From Simmondsia chinensis (taxonomy: Eukaryota; Streptophyta; Magnoliopsida; Caryophyllales; Simmondsiaceae): a DNA stretch of 64,000 bases. Where the stretch lies: contig JAGTTD010000022.1 of NCBI GenBank assembly GCA_018398585.1, positions 8,161,501 through 8,225,500 of the forward strand. The letters are read 5' to 3'. The position numbers and the translations under genes are program-made. Of this stretch, positions 10,951 to 23,084 are shown one piece after another. Numbering within the stretch: position 1 is the first letter of the stretch; each line of letters begins with the position of its first letter. The notes under the pieces are model-generated. The model was not told the DNA's origin and ran no database searches. It saw only the letters and a list, made by a program, of their open reading frames with translations.

Positions 10951-11858
10951 ACTAAGTATAAACTCAAGTTGTTAAATCAATTAAGGTTAGTACAGGGAAT
11001 AAATTCGGTGTAGTTTTACTCATATCTCGTCATTATATTCTACTATGACAATAATTTAGGAGGCTTAGGCTGCAAGCACTAAGCGTAGGTTAATATTTAA
11101 ACTAGAGCTTAGGGTGATGAACTAGTCTAAAGGCATAACCTATCATATCACTCTAGGTGTCGCATAGGTTATCTCATTAGTACTATTTAATTCCTTTCTT
11201 ACTCCTAATTCAACATTAAACCTGAATTAATACTTAAGTTATGGTTTAGGGTAATGAACTAGTCTAAGGGCATTAACCCATCGTATCACCCTAGGTGTAG
11301 TATGGATTATCTCAATAGCCCTAAGAAATTCCTTTGTCACTTTTAATTAAATATTAATTTGCATAAAAGATTGTGTTTAGGGTTGGGTACAACCTCAACC
11401 CTAACCACGTGTAAAAACTAGTTATATTATGGTCTAGGCTACAAGCTCGTAGATTGACGCTAATAATTTGGAGATCTCAATATGACTACAAGCACACACA
11501 AAGAAACACCAAACACAATCATAAACTCCCCACCGGGGTGCATATGTAACATATCACAAATCCATAGTCAAAAGCATAATATAAATCCGGGATATGGGCG
11601 GCTACCCACCCTTCATCCCTAAACTACAAGTTTATTCCTCCGTAAGAGTTTTAAACATCATGAAATCTAAGAAAGAAAACAATAATGGATACAACTAAGG
11701 ACTTGAAGGCTCCTCCAATTGACGTTAATGTTGATCTTTGCTTTGATCTTTCTGGCACTCCGACCACCTGCGCTTCGGCGTTTGAGAACCTTTTGGATCT
11801 CGTAGCAGCTTCGGGAGGGAGAGGAGGAGAGAAGGCATGACAAAAGATGGGAAAAGAG

Positions 11859-11860
<2 letters not shown>

Positions 11861-11895
<35 letters not shown>
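11861..11895. repeat. 35-base poly-C run
   Basis: An uninterrupted run of C in the Gypsy 3' LTR, absent from the other LTR. Length in the real genome may differ because such runs are hard to sequence. Confidence 0.9.
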
Positions 11896-12442
11896 TATTT
11901 ATAGGTGGGGCATCCTTTAGGACTTCCGTGCCTCCCCCGATCGATAGGGCAAGTCATCCGATCTATCAATCACCCCACTGACAACTTGCGCAGTTAACTT
12001 AAAATGGGCATAACTTTTGATCCGTAAGGAGTTACGGGCCAAATTATATACTAAATCAAGCTCTCAAAGAGATCTACATGACCTTAGTGATTTCATTAGT
12101 AGATTTGCAAATTATTGGGTCATAAATCCTCTTCTTTAACCTTTTGGTCGTTTTAAACTTGACTGATTGCCAAAATGCATGGTCAATCGATCCACGCGCC
12201 TAAGGAAAGACTTGTTTTGACCGAATCTTGACCTGATGGGTACTTCTTTTACACACGTGGTCGGGTTTCTCAAAATATTCTGCAACTATGCCTCAATTAC
12301 GCTTGATTATGCCGCTTTTCAATCTTTGTTTGCTCTATTGTACTCCAAGCTTAAATGTACCTAGATTATAAGAAAACACACATGTAAAAGCCAAATATAT
12401 AATAGGAATGAGAGATATAATATGTAAATATAAGGTATATCA

Positions 12443-13985
12443 ACATCCCCAAACCCACTCCTTGTTTGTCCTCAAGCAAGATTCTGCTCAAATTAGCTAA
12501 AGATGGAAAATTTTGATCAAGCATGTCATGGCAAGAGTTACTTGTGAAAAATATTTGCAAACATACTTAAAGCTGTACCTAAGAGTAGAGAATGTTTATG
12601 TGATGTTATTATTTTGCTGGTCTTGTTTCATATTCTCATGATTCAAGTCTTTTTACTAGTGCGTGAATTAAAAACTTCTCCCCCTTTTTCTTATTTCAAA
12701 ACCCTCCAAATTTAGGACGAATAGAGAAAATAATAGAAGGAATCAGCTATCCTAATCATTCACGGCTAATCAATAGTGAAATCAAAAAGTTTTTCTTTTC
12801 TCTCTTTTTCCCCCCTTTTTTTGCTTTTTTCTTTCTTTTTTTTTTTTTTCAAGATCAGGCGTGTCTTTCTCAGACCCATGTAGCAAGTTTTCAGCCGGCA
12901 GCTCTCGATCCAGTTGGCTCAAGATACCAGGTTTTAAGAGACCCCTATAGACCTAATGGCTCGAGTCCAAGGAATTTACAGCCTGATCCGTTAGCACATA
13001 ATTTTTTTTTTCCCCATTACGTATTAGTGCTTATTATAGTGACCTAAAGTGTTGATTCTTTTTAAGCTTTTCCTGTGACCCATGTAGCGAGCTTTCGACC
13101 AGCAGCTCTCGACCCAGTTGGCTCAAGGTACCAGGTTTTAAGACACCCCTACGGGCTTACTTGCTCGTGACACAGGGGCTACAAGAACCAATGAGTCACT
13201 TTTTTTTAAGAGAATATTCAAGATAAAGAGATAGAAAATCGATTTCAACATTGCTTGAAGTAGAATGGTGGATTCCAATTCCTAAAGTTATTACCGCTAT
13301 TTTAACCTAAAAAGTAGGATATATGACAAGATTAAGGGTGAAAAATAATAATCTCGCTAACGAGTAAAAAACAAAAATACATATTCAAAAGTCGGCTCTA
13401 GAAATAATTTCATTGCGTAAATATTCTAATCATCATATTACATCTCAAGTTTGATCTTCAATAGAAATCGCAAACAATTCTTTGCTCACTCATGCAAAAA
13501 CTTTGCTAATTTAAGCAAAAACAATGCTAAAAGGGCAATCAAGAATTCACACCATTCATGTCATCCCCAAACCCAAACCTTGCATTGTCCTCAATGCAAA
13601 TTGATGAAAATAAATATAAGCAAGGAAAGGGAAGAGACGACCTAAGGTGTGGCATATTCGGCTATACATGGTGAGCAAATCCAAAAAGGCAAAACAGAAG
13701 TAACAAGCTGCAATCGAACATATAAAAGACAGAATACTAAACAAACTTGTTGATAGTGTTAGAAATAAGGACCTTACAAGTGTTTAGTACAAGAGAAACA
13801 AAGTTAGCATAGTAGGGATAACAAAAGGATCTGTAATTGAGAGGGAGTTCATGCTGAAAAACAAATAAAAAAAAAAATAAAAGTAGGTTTGGTTGCCTTC
13901 CAAGAGCACTAAGTTTAACGTCTTCAGCCAGACGCAGTGTAGAGTACAATGTCAACCAAAATCCAAGGCAATGTCTGTGGTAGAA
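12443..13985 (-). other. Gypsy 3' untranslated region with a duplicated block
   Basis: Two similar copies of about 100 bp, each starting GACCCATGTAGC, lie at 12873-12970 and 13077-13180; both carry AGCTCTCGA(T/C)CCAGTTGGCTC. Two purine-rich tracts on the minus strand (near 12443-12465 and near 13560) both read GGTTTGGGGATG, so one may be a duplicate polypurine tract. Pyrimidine runs lie at 12790-12850. No coding sequence. Confidence 0.6.
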
Positions 13986-14484
13986 CTCAGGTTGACCCAG
14001 TAGGGACGATCCCAAACCCAACAGCGTTTCGAGACCCGTGACTATCAAGGAGGGAGACATTACTCGCATTGGGGTCTCGAATCTCTATCCGACCAGGTGT
14101 AGGTGATGAAGCACAGCTATTGACACAGACAGGGACACTATAACAATCAACATTTTTAGCAGAATCGGGCTTATCCAACTCTACTAAAGGGTCATTATCA
14201 TCAACCATATAGCACTCCAACTCATTTTCAGTCTCAAGGAGTCAAAAAATGTTCAAGACCTTCAATTTGCCCTTGACGTTTCCAAAAGAAACCTCCAACA
14301 CTCCCGTCCTACAATGAATCACAACGTCGGCCATAGCTAAGGGTGGTCGACCTAGAATAATGGGAGCGTTGTGCTTTTGCCTCGGAGTAGGGTCTATATA
14401 AGACAATAAAATCAACAGGGAAGACAAACATGTCAACCTTGACAAGTACATCTTCCACTACCCCAAGAGGTACCCGCTTTGTCC
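13986..14484 (-). pseudogene. Gypsy protease, C-terminal part, and short downstream frame
   Basis: On the far side of the L1 insertion the minus strand resumes with RVPLGVVEDVLVKVDMFVFP, then APIILGRPPLAMADVVI, the flap and the second conserved ILGRPFLA-like motif of retropepsins. One or more frame changes separate these two parts. After GKLKVLNIF there is a stop, then a short open frame ending near 13986 (SNVSLLDSHGSRNAVGF). Reverse transcriptase would be expected next, but none follows. Confidence 0.8.
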
Positions 14485-14680
14485 TTTTTTTTTTTTTTTT
14501 TTGGTAAGTTAGTGTTTTTAATTTTTTTATTACCAAAAAGAGCAAAGTACAAGTGTACAGGGGCATACCCCTAACAAGTCCAATAGCCCCCATGTCAGGG
14601 AGGACGAAACAAAGTGAAAACTACACAGAAAAGCCAAAGAGGCAAACAAGGCAAAAAAACCTAAGAAAAGGAGGAAACTC

Positions 14681-15244
14681 CTACAAATAAAATACAAAGA
14701 ACCCCGGGGGAGAAGGGCAACACTCGGAACACTGTATAGGCGTAGTCAAAATTCGCGAGTCATGAGAGTCCGAAGAGACACAGAAGTCAGAAAGCCCTGG
14801 AGGGACTAAGCGACCACACTGCCGATTAGAAGTGGTAGCAGGCGAGACGAGGAAGAGGACTTCCGAGCCCGGGGAGTCCGAGAGCCCGAGAAAAGAAACA
14901 GCATCCAAAGCATCCATATCAAGGGGTTGAGTACCCCTCGGAGTAGAAGGACCCAAGCCAACAAGCCCTGATTCAAGAGGAGGATCTATATCCAAATTAG
15001 AGGGGGCCAATGGTAGCGAACCCAAACTTTCTGACACCAGACAACCTCGAAACGAACCCGGAACAGTAGCAGCAGTCCGGGGAAAAGAATCAGGGATTGT
15101 TAGGGCTGGAAGCACAGGGGCTTCCAGCCCAATAGGGGACCTGGGTGGGCCTGTGCCACCAGGGCCCATGTGTCCAGCAGGGGGCCGCACCCCCCCTGCT
15201 GGAATGGAGTTGGGCTTGAGAGGCCCAGGGCCCCTCAGGCCCAA
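14681..15244 (-). pseudogene. Low-complexity tail of L1 ORF1
   Basis: 187 codons rich in Pro, Gly, Ser and Leu, in a different frame from the DUF4283 part but in the position of the ORF1 C-terminal region. It has no catalytic motif. The high GC content and PPAG/GPGG repeats make this frame easy to keep open by chance. Confidence 0.4.
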
Positions 15245-15494
15245 CGTAGCAAGGGGGCATGCGCCCCCTGCTACTGGGCTAGACTAAGCACTAGGGACTA
15301 TGCGTCCCCAGCAAGCATGCTGCTGGGCCGGTTTTTAGGGTGAGGTCCCCCTTACTTGGGGCTGATTGTTTGGGCTTTTTGCATGGCCCAACATCATTTT
15401 GTGAATCTTGGGTAATATTTTCCAGCCCAACATCAAGTGGTTCTACGTCATCAACCTCAATATTTTTCCCGAGCCCACGATTCGCCCTCGTTTT

Positions 15495-16343
15495 TTATTG
15501 CCAACCCCGATGATGGGTTTTAGCACCATAAATTTCAATCGAACAATGAGGAGAAGAGTCCGGACAAGAATGACCAAAATTTGAGCACTTAGAGCATATA
15601 TGGGGCAAACCTTCATACTTGAACGTGATCGGGATTCGAAGATCCTCAAAGTGAACCTCCATATCACTAGGAATCGGTTTCCGAGCATCAATGTCCACGC
15701 ATACACGAGCAGAATGGATGGAGGTCCCATCAAGAGTCAGTTGGTCCATATAGAGGGGGCGACCCACCCCACTAGTAATCGAGCTCAAGGCCTTACTCGT
15801 CCATAAAGGTGCATGGAGCCCATGAATTTGGACCCAAATCCGAAGGGTTGAGGGTTCAACCTGAGGCGCAACGTCATCTAGAAACCAATGATGCAGAGCT
15901 AAGTAACGGCCCTTAAAGTGCCAAGGGCCACCTTGGAGAACTCTATGGGCGTCTTCATATGAGCAAAAGCGAAAGAAGTAGCCCGTTTTGGAGGGAATAA
16001 CACATTCAAGACCTTTAGCGCCCCAAAGAGATGAAGCAATAGCAGTACAACACGAGAGTGCAACTCGTCCCCCGATAAAACGACCCGTGAGGCAACGACT
16101 CCATTTGGCAAAACCCGGGGCTACATCCTCACGAGCTACGGCTGCAAAAATTTTGTCATCGATAGATTTAGGAGGAATGTAAGAGAGGGTGCTTGTCGTT
16201 GGGGCATTAACACGGGCATGCCAATCATTAAACGATTCCCCCGAGTTCTTGTCCCAAAAATCATTCGCTAGCCAATTCGGAAGCAACTCATTATCCCGAT
16301 GCATCGAAGCCATACCCGAGCCAAGCAAAAAATATCTTGCCAA
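15495..16343 (-). pseudogene. L1 ORF1-like RNA-binding protein (DUF4283 and zinc knuckle)
   Basis: 282 codons from the Met at 16343. Features in order: a DUF4283-like domain (FIGGRVALSCCTAIASSLWG, then YFFRFCSYEDAHRVLQGGPW and WVQIHGLHAPLW), followed by PITFKYEGLPHICSKCSNFGH, the zinc-knuckle region. The knuckle keeps CX2CX4H, but its last cysteine spacing is irregular. These proteins coat L1 RNA. A TAA at 15495-15497 interrupts the frame, after which the same frame continues for about 70 codons. A proline/glycine-rich tail in another frame lies at 14681-15244. The gene is therefore split by at least one stop and one frameshift and is likely dead. Confidence 0.8.
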
Positions 16344-17514
16344 GTTAAAGAATTAACTAAACAAAATATCCTAACAAACCACACAAACTTGGCCGAAAGT
16401 CCAATAACCACCTAACAACCCAAACAAACCAAAGAACCCACCAACCACCTTCTACCACCAGCAACAACCACCACCGCCCCACCTTTCAGGCCACAACCCC
16501 CCACCAGTCCAGACCATGCACCAACGCGCCACCCGCACCAACCACCACCAACCTTCCCTAGCCACGCCTACCACCAAAACCACCACCAACCCCACCAATC
16601 AAGACCCTAACCACCACCAATCCTTCCAAAATTCAAGAATGGACAACAACCAAAGCCCAAGCAAGAGCAATAATCAAGGAACAGCACCAATGAACACCAT
16701 TACAGCAAGGAAAAAAAACAAAGCATCTGAATAGCAAAGGTGCGAAGCAATTCACCAAGAAAACCAGAAGACCCGAGCAAGATCTAATCAATTTGAGCAA
16801 GCAAGACTCAAATAAAGTTGAACAAGTCAAGTGGAGCCGCTAGCATGAGCAAAACCAGCAGCAAAAAAGTGCAAAAACGAAGCCCCTGTTTTGGGTCCAA
16901 GAACAGGGCATCAATGAAAACCCATAGCCAATGCGTGATCGAGCACGAATCTAGACCAAAATGATAATTTCGACATCAACAAAGAGCAAATCAATGGATA
17001 AGGAGGGACACTTTACCCAGATTTTGCTCCCAATGGAGAATCAACGCAAGAAACCATAAGAGGAGAAATTTGAGAAGAGAGAGACAGCACCAATCGCAAT
17101 CACCGCCACCACCTCAACAAGGCTCAACTAGAAGCGGAAAAGAGCCACCAGGATATGCATAGATGAGATCTTGAGAAGAAAGATCATGCGTCCTACGCCA
17201 ATCACCCACAAATCCTTCAAACTCCCTCACTTACATGTGTTTACACCCTCAAATCTTGATAGAAATGGCAATTGGAGTAGCTGAGAAGATTCTACAGGAG
17301 ATAGGGATCACGGCAGTGTAAAGAACGCTGCCGTACGAGGCCGGACGCGCCCTAACGGGCGGCCTGAATGTGGCGGGGAAAAGTCACGGGCCATCATTCT
17401 CCGCCACACGCGCCACCAGCAACACTCATCCCCCCCATCGGAATTCCCAGAGCTTCTCTCTCTTCTTTCTCTCTCTAGACTTGACAAATGATTCCCAATT
17501 TCCCCGCTCTATCC

Positions 17515-17799
17515 TATTGGCCAACTGAAGTGCGACATTAGCTGGCTTAAGGTCTCCTATACCCAATTTCCCAAAAAGTGAGTAAGGGATGAGGTTTACA
17601 CTTGCTCCTAGATCTAGCAAGGCTTTGCTAGTGTAATGCTCTCCTAAGACGCATGGAACTATAAAAGCCCTGGGGTCTCGAAACTTAGGTGGGGCGCCTA
17701 ATACTAAAATTCTTCTCACCTTCTTGGTGAGCCGAACCTCCTTCAGGATATGCGCTTGTACGCGCCTCTTTTTGGTGCAAAGGTCCTTGAGGAACTTGG
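17515..17799 (-). pseudogene. Gypsy protease, N-terminal part (continues from 29836-29989)
   Basis: Reading on the minus strand, the protein runs KINLPSIEAIKHIPMYTK up to 29836, jumps the 12-kb copia insertion and resumes FLKDLCTKKRRVQAH at 17799. The shared CCAAG target-site copy keeps the frame. The retropepsin active site appears as LLDLGASVNLIPYSLF, where the usual D-S/T-G-A has Leu in place of Ser/Thr, so the catalytic triad is altered. The frame is cut at 17515 by the L1 insertion after the segment LQLAN. It is a fragment of a retropepsin and surely inactive. Confidence 0.8.
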
Positions 17800-20003
17800 T
17801 GTTGGGAAAAGCATATGAATTTTGTTGGAAAATAAACTCTGATGCCAACTATTGGGTTCACAGTTCTCAACTATGGTCACAACAATAGGCGCCTATTAGA
17901 GCACTTAGAGTAAGAGACTCTTCTCTCTACCTAAGCCCCCGGTCGAAGAGTCACGCTTCGTGACACTTCACGTACGAGAGTTCCCGGGAATAGATTTATC
18001 TCTATAAACCTTTTGCCCTAATACTGGTTGTTGGGATGAATTTCAAAAATTCTGCCTAAAGATTACGCAGCGGAACAGGTTTAGAAATCATAACTCTAAA
18101 CCTATAGTTGATTTAAAATTCTTAATTTTAAATCTACTGACTTAAATTCATAATTTAAATCAACAGATCTAAATTCTTAATTTAGATCTACAGGCCTTTT
18201 ACTCTAATACATTCATAACAATACATAAAATTAAACAGGTATAATAACGAATAGTGTTAATAAATAGAAAAGCGAAACTAAAAGAAGAAGGAAAGAAAAA
18301 CATACCTGGAATTGCTCCAATAAAAGGAGAAACTAGAAAGAGAATAATATTCTTCAAAACTGAGACCTCGAGACCTTCTACACAATAACCTCGAACTGCC
18401 CGGAGCGTGGGCTCCGAAAAATATTAAACTGAATCTCTGAAACAATTTCAGAAACCCTAAAGAATTATTTGGACTCGAATGCCAAACCTCGAAATAAGCC
18501 CCTCTATTTATAGAAATATTCTGGAGCGAAAAATCTAATTATAATAAAAAAAGGATTGCACAGTTAACTTCAAAACGCGTCGTATTGTTCAAATAACCAA
18601 TTAAAACGCCGCGTTTCAATGCACAGTACCCGTGTTTTGGCTTATCACAACGTGCCACGTGTCGGAACGAGATTGGTCCGCACCTGAAGGCGCGAATCCA
18701 TCCCTGCTGGCCATCCACGCGTGGAACATGTCGCGCACTAATTGGTCAGTGGCGTTCGACGCTGATTAAGCCTGTTAAAATGTGTTTTTTTTTTTGCTTT
18801 GTTTCACATATGTAAAATTCATCTTATGAATTTTAATTTTTAAAAATTATTTTATTTATAATTTTTAATATTTATTCATCTCATGAATAGTATTTGGCAA
18901 AATTAATTTACCCATCGTATAGATAAATAATTCATCTCATGAATTCTTTAATATTTTTTCAATGGCAATAAAATACAAAGGCTTGCGTAGGGACCCCGGG
19001 GACAATTTAAATCTAGCTCCAAATGGGTTAAATTAAATCATCTCATGATATTAATTTAATTACCATTTAATGAGACTTAATTCCACTAAATAAATCTCAC
19101 CGCACTCCAGACTTAAATTATTTATTCGATATCTTCCTAATATACTGTATTGATAACAACAACCCCTCCACTAGATGTCCATGACAAAGGATAAATATAA
19201 CTACTACCATTGTCTTTCTCACAGCTTCTCTGTTAGTTACCGACTCGCCCTTCACTGAATAATTCATTTATACTTGAACATATTCACAGTATAAATTTTA
19301 AATGTCAAACACTTGGAATACTTTGGCCAAAGTTTCCGAATCATTCAAACATTTGCGAATCAACTAAGGGGACATCTGTATCTCATAAGAGACTGTAGAT
19401 TCTCTATTGAATACCTGATCCTTGTCACACTTCACGCCGCTACCCAGTGTACATGGGATTTCAGTCATTCGTTTTAGGCCTTACTTATAGTACACCAAAG
19501 TAACTAACGCTCCATGCACAAGTCCAAAATACCCTCAGGATTTAGAGTAGTCGTTCAAACAGTACAATGCGAATCACTCATCTTCGATAGCAATCTAGAA
19601 ATAAGTAACCCACATGGTCCAACTCAGTGTGTCAAAGACACTAACTTAACACATTTGGATCTCTATCCACATGACCAAGACAAGCCATCTAAAGTGTCTC
19701 GTTATAGTCTTAATATACAAGTGGTCCAGGCTTGTCTTCGACTGCGAGTCTTTCAAACAACAATCCATATCATTTGTTCCAAGTCTATCTATGGCTTAGT
19801 CTCATAAACCACTTAGAACAAACATGTTAATTGTAGTCTGAGGACTACACCCATCTCCTGGACGCCTCTCGAAAGAAAATCACATGCAGTATAAATGCTT
19901 ACATACACAAATTTAACTAGGAAACGACTAGGACTTCAATTTTATTTATTAATTAAAATAATATATCTAGAATAAATCTAGATTTCAGGACGCTGTTCTA
20001 GCA
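17800..20003 (-). repeat. Copia 3' LTR
   Basis: 2204 bp, from TGTTGGGAAAAGC to TTCTAGCA. It is nearly collinear with 27618-29830, with scattered substitutions and a poly-T length difference near 18790 against 28605. The downstream ATCTCCCACTT is the polypurine tract on the minus strand. Confidence 0.9.
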
Positions 20004-21063
20004 ATCTCCCACTTGCCCTAAATCCAATTTATTACAAAGTTTATACTCGCCCTTTTTAAGTTTGAACCAAAAATCTACTGAGCCTAACCCTTAGTGAGCA
20101 CAATTACTCTACTGTGAAGTCAGCAATACAATACTGCTTGACATTCCCCTCACTAATGGCTCCCACTCCAAGGGTAAAGACACACTTAGACGTCGAACGT
20201 CTATCATATTAATCTGACCGAAAGTTTTAAATCAGTATAACCAACTGGAACCAGCTCGTCACCTTGAAAGATCAGCATAGGATCTCTAGTTCTTCTCAAG
20301 AACTAGAGAAAACACTTCACTGCCACCTAGTCCATTGGACCCAGATTAGATCAACACCTGCATACTATCCCATAGCATGGCAGACATCAAGTCTCATGCA
20401 CAACATGGCATACCTGAGGCTCCCACTGCCAAAGCATATGGAATATTCCTCAATCGCTCCTTCTCTTGAGGTGTCCTAGAACACTACTCAAAAAAAGAGA
20501 GGGACTCCATGCTATACATTGACAACATCTTGTCAATATAAGTGGCTAAAGAAAGACCCAACATCCTACTCTTATGATCTCGCAGAAGCTTAATCCTAAG
20601 AGTAGAGCTGGCTTCTCTTATGTCTTTCATATTGAGCTATCATGACAATCAATTCTTTAAAGCTAATGACACCCCTACATCATTCTTAATGAGTAGTGTA
20701 TCGTTGACATACAATACCAAGAAAGTCACTACTCTCTCTTAATCTCATTTGTACACGTATGATTTGAGCAACCGATTGCACAAAACTAGAACACTTTATT
20801 GCTTCATTGTGGCTAAAAGGATCAGATTCAATGCCATGGTCAACCACGAAGGCTCCTGCTATGAACCTGTCAGGTGTCCTGACAATCCTCCCACTACACC
20901 TAAGCTTTCGTGTACCTGGAACATTCTTGTTCCTATTAGTAGGCGCATCTAATGCTCCCACTATTACTTAAGCTGTGTGTAGCTGTTCAGAATTATTGTT
21001 ATTTTCTTTAAAAAACTATTTTGTTTTTTTGTTTTGTATCTTACTTGCAAAAACCTTCTCTAA
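20004..21063 (-). pseudogene. Copia RT relic
   Basis: The minus strand near 20730-20665 reads LVLYVNDTLLIKNDVGVSLA, a copia YVDD box with the second catalytic Asp changed to Asn-Asp. Upstream of it a linker-like stretch resembles the end of the copia connection before RT (GRIVRTPDRF near 20870). Downstream, GYTD-like remnants near 20240 suggest the start of RNase H. There are many stops; no frame is functional. Confidence 0.6.
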
Positions 21064-21068
21064 GTATT

Positions 21069-21818
21069 TGTTACACTCGGGCTTGAACCTCGAACGTAAA
21101 CTAATATAAAATGCAGATAGATTGAGAGTATGAGATGAGGAAGAATTGAAATTGAGATAAGAAATAGAGATTTTAAAGTTAAGATGAGATAAGAAGGGAA
21201 AGGAGATGAGAAATAGAGAGAGTTAGATGAGAGAGAGAATATTGATCTCAACTTGAGACAAATTTCAGATATTTGATTGAATGAATCTCCATTACAGCAG
21301 AAGGCAACTACTTATAGGCAAGATCAAGCTTGCTAATACATTGCAACAAGACATAAGCTCCTAACCAACTACTAAAATATCTAAGCCTTAAGAAAATATC
21401 TTCTAACTAACATAACTACCTAAGGGTTATGGCACCAAGACCAACTAACAATGAACCTGCCACTACCGAAGCATGCTTACTGCAGGATTATTACAATGTA
21501 GGTGCTAACAACACTTTATTACAACTAAAATAATGCAGTAAAGAAGCTAACAGCAGCAAATCAGTACTAGAACATCAGCAGCAGGTAGTTCAGCAGCAGC
21601 AGCAACGTACCAGCAAGCAGCAGCAGGACTAACAACAACATTATGCAGCAGCCTCAGCTATGTAACAGACCAATATGCAGCCAAGCAGCACATAATAGCA
21701 TCCAACCAACAACATAACAGCTCACTAATAGCACAGCAGTAGCATGTTAGTCGCAGAATCAGACCAGTAGCAGAACAACATCAACATAGCCCAAACCTCG
21801 ATTTCTCGGATCATAACA
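21069..21818 (-). repeat. 3' LTR of the 3.3-kb element
   Basis: 750 bp, TGTTACACTCGGGC to GATCATAACA. The first 220 bases differ clearly from the other LTR, while the last 520 or so are nearly identical. Confidence 0.9.
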
Positions 21819-21831
21819 TTCCCTTTCCCTT
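21819..21831 (-). promoter_or_regulatory. Polypurine tract of the 3.3-kb element
   Basis: The minus strand reads AAGGGAAAGGGAA immediately before the 3' LTR, the expected plus-strand priming site. Confidence 0.9.
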
Positions 21832-21878
21832 GAAAACATTCTTGTCCTCAAGAATGAAAGAGAATGAGACTTTGAAGA

Positions 21879-23084
21879 TCAATTATTTAGGCTGAAAGAT
21901 TGCAAAGTCCTCCCATATTGGCCAATGCCTTTGATCATAAAATTGTTATTGTAAGGACTGTGACATACACCTGATGGGAACTTATTGCTGCAGTATAGAT
22001 TGGTGAACAACTCACAAATATCCTCCCAATAGCATAGCTTCTTGAAAGGGACCCTATTGATCACAACTCCACTCAAAAAATCATCCCGAACTTGTCGAAC
22101 GGCATGTCGACAGTGCATAACAGCTTCTGGAACCTGATTTCTTGCTGAACTAACGTGCTCTGCAGCCATGTCTTCCAACTTATTCAGCTCAAAATCCTTA
22201 GAGGAGACAAAGCTTGCAACATTGCCTTTATCAAACATTTGGATGTTGTGAGTTTGAGCATTCAAACAAACAGGTCGTGGGAGTATTTGTGCTGAAGAGT
22301 CTGGTGGATAATCTTTCTGAACAGATTGCATGCTAACATATTGAATTTGCTCTTGATCAGGTGATCGTTCATGTGGACTGTTGGCTCTTTCAACTTCAGG
22401 AATATGATTTTGAGGCCTATCTTCATCTAATTGAAGATGAACTTGAGGACTAACATTTACATCAGCAACTTGAGATCCTTCTTCAACCAATGTCTCCTCA
22501 TGCTTCATCTTCTTCATTGTAATCTTCTTTTCTTCCCAAAAATTGTTCAATGCATCATTGAGTTGGCTTCTTTTAGCTTTACTCCTTGCTTTCTTTAGCA
22601 TTCCTTTGACATGAAAATCGTATTCCCATTTCGGATACGTGTCATATTGTGCCTCAACGTCATCAAGATACTCTAACTCTAGCAAGGGATCTTCATAAGG
22701 ATCGTCTTGTTCAAACGCCGGTTCTTCAAGCTTGTTTTCATCAACTTCGGCATTGTCGTGGTCTAATTCATCTCCAACAACAACAGGGTCCACTCTCTTT
22801 CCATGCTCAACATTGGACTTCCGTTGTCTAACGCTATCCGCTAGCTCCGGAAACTCATTTGCATCAAGAACACTAGCACCATCACAACTGATGTTAGGAT
22901 AAGCTAAACACTGCCGAGTCATGATTCGCTGCATCATTTCGTCCCATTCCTGTCTCCTTTTCTGCTCATATTCTTGTTGTTTTTTCTGCCAATATTCCTC
23001 ACGTTCTTGTCTAAATTTTTCAAAAAGCTCATCAAACTTTGATTGAAAAGAACTCATATGAGCCTTATTGACAAAGAACAACAA
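21879..23084 (-). CDS. Unidentified 401-aa protein of the 3.3-kb LTR element
   Basis: The frame is intact from the Met at 23084; a second Met at codon 10 (MSSFQSKFDELFEKF) may be the real start. Residues about 15-55 are rich in Gln, Glu, Lys and Arg (FRQEREEYWQKKQQEYEQKR), suggesting a coiled coil. The middle is strongly acidic (VDENKLEEPAFEQDDPYEDP, then LELEYLDDVEAQYDTYPKWE), followed by a basic KKARSKAKRSQLNDALNNFW segment. The C-terminal 70 residues are less biased and hold several cysteines. There is no zinc knuckle, no protease DSG, no RT or integrase motif, and I do not recognise the family. It fills the place of gag in a non-autonomous element, so it might be a very divergent structural protein or a captured host sequence. 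It ends about 48 bases before the polypurine tract. Confidence 0.7.
   Translation of the reverse strand: MLFFVNKAHMSSFQSKFDELFEKFRQEREEYWQKKQQEYEQKRRQEWDEMMQRIMTRQCLAYPNISCDGASVLDANEFPELADSVRQRKSNVEHGKRVDPVVVGDELDHDNAEVDENKLEEPAFEQDDPYEDPLLELEYLDDVEAQYDTYPKWEYDFHVKGMLKKARSKAKRSQLNDALNNFWEEKKITMKKMKHEETLVEEGSQVADVNVSPQVHLQLDEDRPQNHIPEVERANSPHERSPDQEQIQYVSMQSVQKDYPPDSSAQILPRPVCLNAQTHNIQMFDKGNVASFVSSKDFELNKLEDMAAEHVSSARNQVPEAVMHCRHAVRQVRDDFLSGVVINRVPFKKLCYWEDICELFTNLYCSNKFPSGVCHSPYNNNFMIKGIGQYGRTLQSFSLNN

Larger units (their letters stand above)
8305..12442 (-). repeat. Gypsy 3' LTR, interrupted by a copia chimera
   Basis: The native LTR parts are 8305-8489 and 10951-12442. They align with the 5' LTR at 31758-32745, for example AAAGTGCGTTTTAAAACC against AAAGTGCATTTTAAAACC. 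A 2461-bp insertion at ACTAA separates the parts. Relative to the 5' LTR it carries about 690 extra bases (roughly 11290-11980), including a 35-C run. The right end ..GGTATATCA precedes the plus-strand image of a purine tract (AGTGGGTTTGGGGATGT on the minus strand). Confidence 0.85.
14485..17502 (-). mobile_element. L1 LINE with ORF1 only, inserted in Gypsy protease
   Basis: A 3018-bp element on the minus strand. Its poly-A tail is the T run at 14485-14503, preceded on the minus strand by an L1-like end containing CTTTTTGGTAATAAAA. The flanks are CCCGCTTTGTCC (14473-14484) and CCCGCTCTATCC (17503-17514), a 12-bp TSD with two mismatches. A leader of about 1.16 kb precedes ORF1. After ORF1 and its proline-rich tail the sequence goes straight to a 3' UTR; endonuclease and RT (ORF2) are absent, so it had to be mobilised in trans. 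Confidence 0.85.

Noticed and set aside
16516..16734. 72-codon plus-strand frame rich in Thr, Asn and His
   Set aside because: It is antisense to the CT/GGT-rich L1 leader and reflects ACC/CCA repeats.
20686..20961. 91-codon frame on the minus strand
   Set aside because: It overlaps the copia RT relic in a wrong frame; the YVND box is in another frame.
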